Assembly (NCBI GenBank): GCA_016194305.1
Contig: JACQBW010000006.1
Coordinates: 1-64,000, forward strand
Direction of reading: 5' to 3'
DNA: 64,000 bases
Origin: Nitrospirota bacterium
GTDB taxonomy: Bacteria; Nitrospirota; Nitrospiria; JACQBW01
Under the pieces are notes generated by a model, which did no database searches, was not told the DNA's origin, and saw nothing but the letters and a program-made list of their open reading frames with translations. Positions 35,267-44,700 of this stretch are shown piece by piece; position 1 is the stretch's first letter, and every line of letters starts with the position of its first letter. The translations under genes and the position numbers were made by a program.

Positions 35267-36442
35267 TTATTTTTTTTCAGAAACAGGGGAACCGGCGCCC
35301 GCCGTCGCGGGAACTGGGATTGCGGATGCCTCGGTGGTCTTTACCGGCGATCCCGGAGGGGCTTTAAAAAGTCCATCGACAATGACCTTGTCCCCTGGAT
35401 TGAGTCCGCCCGTGATAACCCATTCCTCTCCTGTCCAGTCTCCGACCTGGACCGGACGGGGTTCCACAATCCCTTTTTCATTCACAGTCATCACCATTTT
35501 GGTATTAGGTCCTTCTATCACAGAGCGCTGTGGAATAGCGATGGCCCCTGGACGAACCCCGCCGGAAAGTTTCACCCGCGCAAACTGACCGGGACGAAGA
35601 ATGTGCTTCGGATTCGAGACCACAGCACGGGCCTCGATGGTGCCAGTACTGGGATTGACCCGCACATCGGTAAAGTCCACTTTTCCGGAGCCGGAGTATT
35701 CGCTTCCATCAGCCAATTTCAAGGTCACGTCGAATTTTCCGCCTTTGGGAAGTTTAAGACGTCCTTCGGACACAGCACGGGTAAATTTCAGGTGCTCGGC
35801 CTCCGTAAAACTAAAAATAACGTTGATGGGATTGATCTGCGAGATCGTCGTCAGAAGCGTCTGCTGGGCTTCAACGAGGCTCCCTTCCGATTTGAGCGCT
35901 CGACTGGTAATGCCTGAAATAGGGGCTTCGACATGGGTGTAAGAGAGATTGAGCTTCGCCTCGGTCACCGCCGCTTCTGCGGACTTCAAATTCGCTGAGG
36001 CGATCTGTTCGGATGAAATGGCATCGTCATAATCTTTCTGACTGACCGCCTTGGCTTCCCAAAGCGGCTTCAGCCGGCCTGCGTTGCGGGACGCCTGGAA
36101 AAGAGTGGCCTGAGAACTGGCCAGATCAGCATCCGCTTTGGCCAAAGCCGCTGCGAAGGGTGCAGAATCAATTTCAAACAACTTCTGACCCGCCTGAACC
36201 GTCGAACCCTCTCTGTAGTTCCAATGCTCCAGGATGCCGGAAACCCGCGGCCGTACCTCGACCTCCCTCACACCAGCAATTTGCCCTACGTATTCAAATG
36301 TGGCTGGAAGATCGCGTGCAGAAAGTGTGACAATCGCAACTTCCGGAAGTTGCGGTGGAGCCGCGGAACGGGCTTGCTGGCTACATCCCAGAGTCCCCAA
36401 TATCATCATTCCCAAGAAAATCCTGACTCCGTTGAGCTTCAT
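35267..36442 (-). CDS. RND periplasmic adaptor (AcrA-like, lipoprotein)
   Basis: 391 residues. Lipobox TLGC (Cys20). Lipoyl/barrel-sandwich halves VRPRVSGILEHWNYREGSTVQAG and LSYTHVEAPISGITSRALKSEGSLV flank a helical hairpin; the beta-barrel and membrane-proximal domains follow (RPGQFARVKLSGG, GDWTGEEWVITGGLNPGDKVIVDG). Links pump and channel. Ala/Pro-rich tail. Second gene of the operon, 68 bases after marR. Confidence 0.95.
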   Translation of the reverse strand: MKLNGVRIFLGMMILGTLGCSQQARSAAPPQLPEVAIVTLSARDLPATFEYVGQIAGVREVEVRPRVSGILEHWNYREGSTVQAGQKLFEIDSAPFAAALAKADADLASSQATLFQASRNAGRLKPLWEAKAVSQKDYDDAISSEQIASANLKSAEAAVTEAKLNLSYTHVEAPISGITSRALKSEGSLVEAQQTLLTTISQINPINVIFSFTEAEHLKFTRAVSEGRLKLPKGGKFDVTLKLADGSEYSGSGKVDFTDVRVNPSTGTIEARAVVSNPKHILRPGQFARVKLSGGVRPGAIAIPQRSVIEGPNTKMVMTVNEKGIVEPRPVQVGDWTGEEWVITGGLNPGDKVIVDGLFKAPPGSPVKTTEASAIPVPATAGAGSPVSEKK

Positions 36443-36510
36443 CCGCTTCTCCTCTGTTTTAGATTTTCAAAAAATGTGGTTTCGATCCTATTACCATATC
36501 TTTAAATGGA

Positions 36511-36960
36511 TTATTTTAATTTCGTTAACACATTGTTGAGCATTTTGGCATCCATTGTTGAGAGGTGTTTTAACAATCTCTGTTGCACCTCTCTCAGCTT
36601 TTCTACCCCCAGAGCGTGTCGTTCGCGTCCGAGTTCAGTAAGTGCCGCTTTCACCCCTCGACGATCGGAGGGATCCTCTTCACGTTTCACAAGGCCATCG
36701 GCTTCGAGCCGGTCTACCAGCTGGGTAATGTTTGATCTGACACAAGTTAATCGAGATGCCAGGTCGCTTAAGGTCAGGGCTTCACCTTCATCTACAAGTT
36801 TCGAGAGGGCTCCCATTTTTGCAAGCGACAATGCCACCTCTTCCAAAGCTGTTTCGAGATGCGATTCAAGGGCATGTCCAATTTGGACGAGAAGAAAAAT
36901 GACGTTATTTTCAGTACAGGATGAACTGCTCATCTGTTTACCGGAATCTAATTCATTCAT
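36511..36960 (-). CDS. MarR-family transcriptional regulator
   Basis: 149 residues. Winged-helix MarR core: LSDLASRLTCVRSNITQLVDRLEADGLVKRE with the wing DPSDRRGVKAALTELGRE. Helices at both ends form the dimer interface. First gene of the efflux operon and most likely its repressor, acting on the GTCAAT/ATTGAC sites that overlap its own promoter. Ligand unknown. Confidence 0.92.
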   Translation of the reverse strand: MNELDSGKQMSSSSCTENNVIFLLVQIGHALESHLETALEEVALSLAKMGALSKLVDEGEALTLSDLASRLTCVRSNITQLVDRLEADGLVKREEDPSDRRGVKAALTELGRERHALGVEKLREVQQRLLKHLSTMDAKMLNNVLTKLK

Positions 36961-36966
36961 AGATGA

Positions 36967-36995
36967 ACTATACAGGTGTGATGTTTCCTTGTCAA
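36967..36995 (-). promoter_or_regulatory. Efflux-operon promoter, leaderless start of marR
   Basis: Read on the minus strand: TTGACA (36995-36990), exactly 17 bases, TATAGT (36972-36967), then six bases to the marR ATG at 36960. Transcription should begin at the start codon. This is the closest match to the sigma-70 consensus in the window. Confidence 0.7.
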
Positions 36996-37023
36996 TTTTT
37001 TTATTGACGACTAGGCAATTGAC
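36991..37023 (-). promoter_or_regulatory. Candidate MarR operator
   Basis: GTCAAT (36991-36996) and ATTGAC (37003-37008) form an inverted repeat around six T, overlapping the -35 box; a further ATTGAC lies at 37018-37023. Repression by the neighbouring MarR protein would follow from this position. Confidence 0.5.
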
Positions 37024-37053
37024 ACAATCTTTAATTGAAAAAGGGAGAGGAAA

Positions 37054-38358
37054 TCAAAAATGATAAGAGATTTCGGTATAACTTGCGGTATTTTTGCTCA
37101 AACTCCCAAAAAACGAGTCATCCGGACCTCGATAAATATCTGCGGCAACGACTATTTTCCATTGGTCGGTGATGGCATAGGTCGCCTTTGGGCGTATAAG
37201 GGTGTCATGGCGTGTCCAGGTTCCAATTCCGGCGAGTTCCGCTTCAAGCGTTTCATTAAACCATTTGTTGCTTACCCTTATCGAAGCACCTTCCGAAATT
37301 CGGTCCAGCTGGTTGTTGAAGAGCGCTTCCTCCGTGGCGACGGAGCGGGCAATGGGATCTGCTATACCTCCGGGATCTTGATAATCTAAGACCTCTCTAA
37401 AAATAAACTGGAGGTTAATATTGAGGTAGTCCAGGAATGTCCGCTCTCCTCCGAGGACGAAAAAAAGAAAGGGACTTTTTATAAACGGATTCGAACTGTC
37501 GGAATTTTCAGTAAGCGTATAGGCGGCCTCCCCTCTCAATCCGAATCTTTCGACTGCCGCCGCGCCATCGATACCGAAGGTCTGGATTCGGTGGTGGCTC
37601 AGGAGAATGTTCAATGGCGGGGGTTGAATGGAAAGGACGGACAAGGAATCAAGAGAAAGATCGGGATCAAGATCGAACCCATCATAGTAGGATATGGAAC
37701 CATCCCAGTTTCTCCCGGTTGATTCCACTTTCACACCCCATTGCCCAACGGCATTGTCAGGCTCTTGTTCGCGAAAGGTCAACTGTGCAGAAGATTGGGG
37801 TAAGGGAAGGTGATTGGGCTTAAAGAAGGGGATCCAGTAACCTTGAACATAGTAAGCTCCAATATTCGTCGAGCCCTTTAATCCAATTGAACCGAATCGT
37901 TGGTCATTTTCGTCCGGAAATAAAAGTGTGTAATCCCGGGGACTTAAATGATCCGTCGGATTGACCTGATCCGCTCTTCCCCAGACAATGATCTGTTTTC
38001 CAATCCGGAAATCAAACGGGCCGGCGGCCAAATCAATATAGCCTTCCCGAAGCATACTCATCGTTTCGTTTCCCTGGAATAAATCGGAGTTAATGATCCA
38101 CCCTTCGAAATGGCCCTTTGCAAGGGAACCGATGGCAGGGGCGGTTTTGATCCAGAGTGAAGCGGTCTTCAGATCCTCCCGGTCATCAAGACTTCTTGAG
38201 CCGGTCCAATAACCTCCCTGGGCCGAGCCGGTAACGGGAAAGGGGGGTACTTCTTCACCCCTTGCCTGGAAGGAATACAAAATAAATAGAATTAAAGGAA
38301 CCCAACGGAACCATCTCCTAGTCCTCTTTTTCAAGATACCGGATGGTAAAGAACTCAT
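37054..38358 (-). CDS. DUF1302-like outer-membrane beta-barrel protein
   Basis: 434 residues. Signal peptide (LILFILYSFQARG/EE), then a barrel of amphipathic strands with the DUF1302-type segment LREGYIDLAAGPFDFRIGKQ and IIVWGRADQVNPTDHLSPRD, ending TEISYHF with a C-terminal Phe. Relatives occur beside MMPL-type transporters and are suspected channels for hydrophobic compounds. Its first 41 bases overlap the end of the transporter gene, so translation is coupled. No ribosome-binding site is evident inside the overlap and a later start (MSSLPSG is the first ATG) cannot be excluded. Confidence 0.8.
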   Translation of the reverse strand: MSSLPSGILKKRTRRWFRWVPLILFILYSFQARGEEVPPFPVTGSAQGGYWTGSRSLDDREDLKTASLWIKTAPAIGSLAKGHFEGWIINSDLFQGNETMSMLREGYIDLAAGPFDFRIGKQIIVWGRADQVNPTDHLSPRDYTLLFPDENDQRFGSIGLKGSTNIGAYYVQGYWIPFFKPNHLPLPQSSAQLTFREQEPDNAVGQWGVKVESTGRNWDGSISYYDGFDLDPDLSLDSLSVLSIQPPPLNILLSHHRIQTFGIDGAAAVERFGLRGEAAYTLTENSDSSNPFIKSPFLFFVLGGERTFLDYLNINLQFIFREVLDYQDPGGIADPIARSVATEEALFNNQLDRISEGASIRVSNKWFNETLEAELAGIGTWTRHDTLIRPKATYAITDQWKIVVAADIYRGPDDSFFGSLSKNTASYTEISYHF

Positions 38359-41300
38359 CTTTAATTCCCTGGTTGCTTTTAAAATTCTCTAAGTGAATGA
38401 TTGAACGATGGCCGCTGTCGAGATTGAGAGCTTCCATTTTCATGGCCTGCCATTTTCCTTTCGCCTGATCGACCAGCTCGACCTCGCCGAATTGAAAAGA
38501 TTTGTAGGGTTGACCCGAAGGGTCCCAGGTTTCACCTTTGATCATCACGAAATTATCTTTTCGTATCCAGCTGAGTCGTTTTGAATAGCCATTTGTCGAC
38601 CGAACCAGATCATTCTTGGGCAAGGATTCAATGAGATAACAGGCCTGGTGATCGATTTCTTCTTCCTTAAGAATCTGATGATGCCAGTCGCTCACTTTAT
38701 AACCGATCACATCTCCGTAGGAGAAGTCCGTTCCCATAAAGCTCTCTTTCTTGTTGGATGAAACGAGCCTGCGTACCTTCCTGAGAGCCGGAAGATAGAC
38801 CCAGATTTCATCCTCCTGATCAGCATGTTCGATGATGAGGGTCGAGGTCCCTTTGACATCGGAAGGCGAATTAAACCGGGTCATTCGCATATTGTCAATT
38901 CCGTTGGATTGTAATTTTGTCGTTCCAAAAGTCTTTCGAATCCGTTCCTGTCCCCCTTTGTTGACTAAAGTGAAGGTCGCATTCGAAACCGAATCCTGGA
39001 CTTTGGCGATTTTGAAGTTTTTTTCCATGATTTCCTCACCCGACAATTCAGCCGCAGTTGCCTGGGGAATCAAAAGGAAATAAAATCCGGCCGCAAGGAG
39101 AATCGCCACGGTAATTTCTTTGGACCGGATTGCACGGGCGCGTTTCTGATTAAAAATGAAATCCGGCTTCAAAGTATAGACCAGGGCAGGCAATATGGTG
39201 AGCGCCGCAAAAGAGCTGAAAAACATGGCCGCCGCGGTCAGCATGCCAAACCAGAGATGAATATAAAATCCAAATGAAAAAAGGAGCACGCCATATCCAA
39301 TTGAAACGGCCGTCGCGACGTAAAGGACTCCTTTTCCGGCCGTGGTCAGCGCTATTTGAAAGGCCCGATCGATGTCTCCTCCCCGTTCAATCTCTTCTCT
39401 TAACCGGTAAATCAGATAAATTGCGTAATCGGTGCCGATCCCAACCGTCATGGCCAGAATCACCGACGTCCCGATATTCAATCGAATGCCACCATAACCC
39501 ATGATCGCGAAATTACCCACCGCAGCTAACAGGAGGGGAACCAATACAAAAAAGCCGGCAAAGAATGAGCGAAAAACCAGAGACGAGATTAGATAGATGA
39601 CACCACCAATTTGCAATACATTAAGAATTTTTCCCTGAACGATGACCTCATTCATGGCGGCACCCGAGGGGGCTCCGCCTCCAACACTGACTCGTACCCG
39701 TCCGTTTTGTCTAAACGCCGTCGACATAAAAGGATTGAGTTTACTGACAAGTTTTTGGAGATAAACGCTGTTATCGGTCTTCAAGAAACCCTTTATTTCG
39801 GCATTCTGGTATCCATTGTCGACATAACTGTCAAAATCAAGGGGATCGCCCGACATGGAATAAAGGAGAAGATACTGGGAAATGAGTTCCTGGCTATCAG
39901 GTATGACGGCAAATTTCGGATCATCTCCGTTCATCGCCTGGTTCATCCGCTTGATGAAGTCAGCCAGCGATATCGTCTTCCCGACATACGGCTGTTGATT
40001 GAGGAATTGTTCTGTGTCGTCCATGGCTTTGAGAATTTTGGGGTTCTTGATCGCATCTTCCTCTCCTCCTTCTACCAGGATGTGAAAATCAGCCGTTCCT
40101 CCCAGTTGTTCATTAAGTCGGGCATCTTCTTTTTGAAAATCGAGATTTTTGGAAAAATATTGCTTGTTGGCATTTTCAATGGTCACCCGAAACATTCCAA
40201 CAAGGCCAACAACCAGGAACATTCCGGCAAACAGGTATATTTTCCATCTCGACGGTGATGTAATCCATTGGGCAAACGACGCTGTTACGCGATCCCAAAT
40301 TCTCTCTTCTCTTTCCCGGATTTCTTCCCTTTCTTTTGGAGGCGGAAGCAGAGAACGAAGCGAAGGAATAAAAGTCATTTCAAGAATCAACGCGCATAAA
40401 ATACCGAGTCCGGTAAAAATCCCAAATGTCTTGATGACTGTCATTTTAAATACGATCAGCGAGAAGAAACCGAGAACAGCGACCATTCCGGCAGTCAGCA
40501 TCACATATCCGATGCGCAACATCGATTCGGATATTGCCTTTTGACTTGCCTCTTCCGGTGTCAGGAGCGTGGTCTGACGTAGTCGATGGTATTCTTCGTA
40601 ATATCGCTTGAGGATCTGAACGGCATGTCCTGCAGCCACCGCCAAAATGAGAATGGGCGTACTTGCATTAAAGGCGTCCATCGGGACACCTGAAAGCCCC
40701 ATAATTCCCACCCCCCAGACGACAGCCAGCAGAGAAGTCACGAGCGGGAGTATGAGTCCTTGAAAGGTCCGAAAGGCCTCATAATGAATCAATCCGATTA
40801 ACAAAACGGCCAGCGGAAACAAGAAGCCCATTCTTTGCGAGTAACGTTCAAATTCAGCGCCATAAACCGGCCATCCCCCTACAGCGATATCTACCGTTGT
40901 ATCGCGTTGGGGATCCACAATCGCTCTGATTTTACCCATGATCTCCTGGTAACCATTTTTAGGATCTTTGAGTTCGATAATAATGGATGCGGTTCTCTCG
41001 TCCTTTGAAATAATCAAGTTATAGAAAATAGGATTGGACCGGATCCGATTGCGGAGTGTCTCGAGTGCTTCCGGGCTTTCAGGAATTTTTTCATCGAGAA
41101 ATGGTTTAACTTCCATTCCGTCTGCCGTCCCTTTTATCCATTTGGCTTTCGAGGCGGCGATCGAGAGGACATTCTCCTTGACGATTCCCTGCGTTGACAT
41201 CAGACTTGTGGTCATTTCTTTTACTTTTTCCAAAACATCGTGTTGGAATGCATCGCCCCGATTCGGGGTCACGCCAATAACAATAATGTTTTTGGAACTA

Positions 41301-41479
41301 AACCATTTTTCAATTTTGTTCGTCGTGATGACATAAGGATGGTCCTGGGGCAGATTGGTATTCGGATCGATGACGACATGCAGATTGCGAATCTGAAAAC
41401 CCAAAAAGAGCGTGACCAGAATGGTGATGGCGATAACGAACTTTCGGTATTTTAAAATAAATTCTATATACGTTTTCAC
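38318..41479 (-). CDS. MMPL/RND-type transporter fused to a LolA-like lipoprotein-sorting domain
   Basis: 1053 residues from GTG 41479, chosen because AAGGAG lies six bases upstream; the frame is open a further 14 codons. Residues 1-~795 form a hydrophobe exporter of the RND superfamily: TM1 VIAITILVTLFLGFQI, two periplasmic porter domains, two blocks of membrane helices (DAFNASTPILILAVAAGHAVQILKR in the first; VILAMTVGIGTDYAIYLIYRL in the second, both split around Gly-Asp motifs). Then comes a hydrophobic segment (ITVAILLAAGFYFLLIPQATA) that looks like a former signal peptide, and a ~240-residue outer-membrane lipoprotein-sorting-like domain (IWVYLPALRKVRRL, GTDFSYGDVIG). These two parts are normally separate adjacent genes. 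Probably moves lipid or another hydrophobic ligand to the periplasm or outer membrane, with the DUF1302-like barrel as partner. Confidence 0.88.
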   Translation of the reverse strand: MKTYIEFILKYRKFVIAITILVTLFLGFQIRNLHVVIDPNTNLPQDHPYVITTNKIEKWFSSKNIIVIGVTPNRGDAFQHDVLEKVKEMTTSLMSTQGIVKENVLSIAASKAKWIKGTADGMEVKPFLDEKIPESPEALETLRNRIRSNPIFYNLIISKDERTASIIIELKDPKNGYQEIMGKIRAIVDPQRDTTVDIAVGGWPVYGAEFERYSQRMGFLFPLAVLLIGLIHYEAFRTFQGLILPLVTSLLAVVWGVGIMGLSGVPMDAFNASTPILILAVAAGHAVQILKRYYEEYHRLRQTTLLTPEEASQKAISESMLRIGYVMLTAGMVAVLGFFSLIVFKMTVIKTFGIFTGLGILCALILEMTFIPSLRSLLPPPKEREEIREREERIWDRVTASFAQWITSPSRWKIYLFAGMFLVVGLVGMFRVTIENANKQYFSKNLDFQKEDARLNEQLGGTADFHILVEGGEEDAIKNPKILKAMDDTEQFLNQQPYVGKTISLADFIKRMNQAMNGDDPKFAVIPDSQELISQYLLLYSMSGDPLDFDSYVDNGYQNAEIKGFLKTDNSVYLQKLVSKLNPFMSTAFRQNGRVRVSVGGGAPSGAAMNEVIVQGKILNVLQIGGVIYLISSLVFRSFFAGFFVLVPLLLAAVGNFAIMGYGGIRLNIGTSVILAMTVGIGTDYAIYLIYRLREEIERGGDIDRAFQIALTTAGKGVLYVATAVSIGYGVLLFSFGFYIHLWFGMLTAAAMFFSSFAALTILPALVYTLKPDFIFNQKRARAIRSKEITVAILLAAGFYFLLIPQATAAELSGEEIMEKNFKIAKVQDSVSNATFTLVNKGGQERIRKTFGTTKLQSNGIDNMRMTRFNSPSDVKGTSTLIIEHADQEDEIWVYLPALRKVRRLVSSNKKESFMGTDFSYGDVIGYKVSDWHHQILKEEEIDHQACYLIESLPKNDLVRSTNGYSKRLSWIRKDNFVMIKGETWDPSGQPYKSFQFGEVELVDQAKGKWQAMKMEALNLDSGHRSIIHLENFKSNQGIKDEFFTIRYLEKED

Positions 41480-41603
41480 GTGATACTCCTTACAACAGGT
41501 AACCCGCCAAGTCCAGTTCACTGACCTGTCTCATCAACGATTTGACAGAAGAACTGCTCTAAGTGACTTCGTCCTGATGTTCTGGAATAAAACTATAACA
41601 AAA

Positions 41604-41647
41604 AATGAGGAACAGAGCCAACTACATGTTAGGCTCTGTTCCTCATT
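41604..41647 (-). terminator. Terminator of the multicopper-oxidase gene
   Basis: A perfect 16-bp inverted repeat (41604-41619 with 41632-41647, ATGAGGAACAGAGCC and complement) with a 12-base loop. On the minus strand it is followed by TTTTTGTTATAGTTTT, as expected of an intrinsic terminator about 90 bases beyond the stop of the 41740 gene. Confidence 0.8.
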
Positions 41648-41739
41648 AACCGGAATCACCCGCTGAAGTTTCGAATGAAGGTGACTTTCAAATCTGTAAG
41701 AATATTATGACAAGCGCGTCACACAAACTGCCATTTTGT

Positions 41740-44700
41740 TCATGGACATTTCAATAATGTCTTAAGACTTTTTGCCGCTAAAATAAGAAGATTCGCCTGA
41801 TTGGGTGTCAGCGTCTTTCCAGAAGCCGCCTGGACAGTTGAAATGAATTGATTCAGGATCTGGCAACCTGCTTTGCTTGTATTTCCTGCCTTATCCGTAG
41901 CCAATGCATTGAAGACTTGAGAGAGTCCCGAGCCTTCCGCCGCGATAACGATCGGATTGGGGCAAGTCGAAACACCGGACAGAGGATCTGAACAGGTAAA
42001 GGTCACCTTTACGGTACCTTTATCCCCCTTCTTAGGATCCGGGACAATGGTATATGCCGTGTTAATGACAGGCGGCGTCTTATCCAAATTAATCGTCACC
42101 GAGGTGGAAGCACTGTTTCCGACATTGTCGACCGCAGTACCTGAAATCAGTTGGCCCGCCCCCTCATTGGAAACGGTCACCGGTCCAGGACACGAGGCAA
42201 TTCCCTGACCGGTATCGGAACAGGTAAATGTGACCACGGTATTCGAACGGATCCAGCCGGACGCATTGGCGAGCTGGGAAACATTCGCCTGGATTGAGGG
42301 GGGAGGGGTAGTAATTAGGCGGGTAATCACAAAAGGTGAAAGACTCGAAGTGACGCCGCAGACTTGATGGTTGGCAGTATCCAGCGAAGTGGTAATATTG
42401 CTCCAGACGCCATTTCCCGAATTATGCAATAGAACAATCTGGGATCCTGCCGGAAAAAAAGAAGGGTCATAGGTATTGCAAATGGATACATTCCCCGAAA
42501 AAACTGCATCCGTTGCAATGTTGAAATAAGCGGATCGAGTACTATCAAATCCGGAAGGAAGAGGAGGGAGTCCCGACTTGGGCGGAAGAGGATTAACCAC
42601 TGTATTACCAGCCTGGATCACATTGTCATAGAGAAGTGAGAAAAATGGGTACGGATTCACGAGGACACCCAATCCGAATTTAGTCCTCCCGTTTGAAATG
42701 ACCAGTTCCGATACCATGCCACCTGCGGCGTGGGATTGAATGTGACAATGGAATAACCATCGTCCAGTCGGATCACCAAAATGTGTTGTGGATGGATCAA
42801 GGGCGTCAAGTGTTTCTTTCACCAGATCCTTAATGGCGACCTTAAAAAAGAGAGAGACATGGGGCGGGACGCTAACGACATCTACAAACTCTGTTCCTCC
42901 GTAATTCCAACGCTTCCCGGCAGCGGTGAAATAAAGGGGCTGCATTGAAAATCCATGCAAGTGAAACGGATGATCATCATCTGTATCGTTATAGACCTCC
43001 CATAGAATGACGTCGTTGAGATTAGCATATTTGGCGGATGGCGGATGAGGGAGCGTATGCAGCCAGGAGAAGTCGTTAATACCGGGTTCGCCATTGGCGC
43101 TATAAGTGAACGTCGATCTTGCACTACCGATAAATTGTCTATTATCAGTTCCCAGTGGAGCCACTGCGTTCGCCTCGGACAACATGACCTGGCCCTCGGA
43201 CAAAGCAAGAGGTATTAAACGGGAATTCGATGTGAATTGAAAATTCAAAAGAGGAAAGCTTGGATCAATCGCCTCGGTTGGCATTATTGCCGGATTGAGA
43301 TCCGGAGTCGGCCTTAAAAGTCTGGTCAGCATCAGAGATTGAATCTGGCCAGTCGAGCCGACTGGAATGATCACCACATGGGCCCGCTGGCCCGGCGCCA
43401 AAACGATAGAACCCTGTGGATAACCCAGATCGATCGTCCCACCTGAAGGATCTGTATTGGCTACGCTACCCCCTTCGATTCGAACGCTGTTTAACAATCC
43501 ACCTTCTCCCCCAATTCGATAAATCGTGCCGGGAAAATCGAACCGATAATAAGCCTGAGTCGTTTCATTGATTAATTGCAACCGAATCCCATCTCCTGAA
43601 TTCAGCTTAACGATTTCTCCCTTGGCTTCATTCTTAGCAGCCGATACCGTAACATCCGTAAGCGGTACTACTTTCTCAGTAGCGGGAAGAACTCCGCTGT
43701 CAATGAGGCTCTGCAAGGGTGTGATCTGACCTGCTCCGGCATAATCGTCAACAACCAAAACACCTGCAAGACCTGCCGCCATCTGGTCGAAGGCTAATGT
43801 GGAATGAGGATGGTAAAAAAAGGTGCCTGCCCGGGGAACGAAAAAATCATATAAAAAATCATCTCCAGGCATGACAGGAGATTGAGTCACATGCGTGCCA
43901 TCACTGGCATTGTTCCCTTCAATACCATGCCAATGGATCGTTGTATCATTGTAAACATCAGGCATCCAGGAATAGGGGACTGCGGGAAGCCGGTTCTGAA
44001 AATGAACAATGACATGATCCCCTTTTTTTACCCGGATCGTAGGCCCTGGCACAGAATTATTATATCCATAAACCGTTTGCCCATTTTGCACCTGCTCGGC
44101 AGTCAAAGTCGTTTCAAATACATTCGGACTCGTTGTGTTATTGCTTGCGTCCGTGGTTGAGATTACGGGGAAATAGGAGAGTTTTGCGACAAAGGCATCC
44201 TGGTAGCCTCCACCGTAAGTTCCCTGGACAGGGTTAGTCAAAGAAAAATTAGTCGCAGAAGTTCCTCCGGTCAAGTATGCATTCCCTGCTGAATCCACGG
44301 CAATGCTGGAGCCAAAGTCCTGGTAACTTCCTCCAAGAAAGGTGGCGTAACCCAGGGCAGAAGCATCCGCATTCAGCTTCGCCACAAACACCGCTTCTCC
44401 TGTCAGCGTGTGTTGAATCGGAAGTCCCGCTATGGGGAAATTGGAAGAACTGGTTCCTCCCGTCACATAGGCATTACCTGCGTCATCCACTCCGATGCCA
44501 TAACCATTGTCTTCGCCGCTGCCGCCCAAATAGGTCGAGTAGATCAAGTCCGACCCCGAGGAATCAAACGGATGGATCTTCGCGACAAATACATCTGTCC
44601 CCCCGCCAAATGTACCTTGAAAAGAAGTCCCTGCCAGAGGGAAGTTCGTCGATCGGGTGGAACCTGTCATATAAATATTGTGAGCGCCATCGAGGACAAT

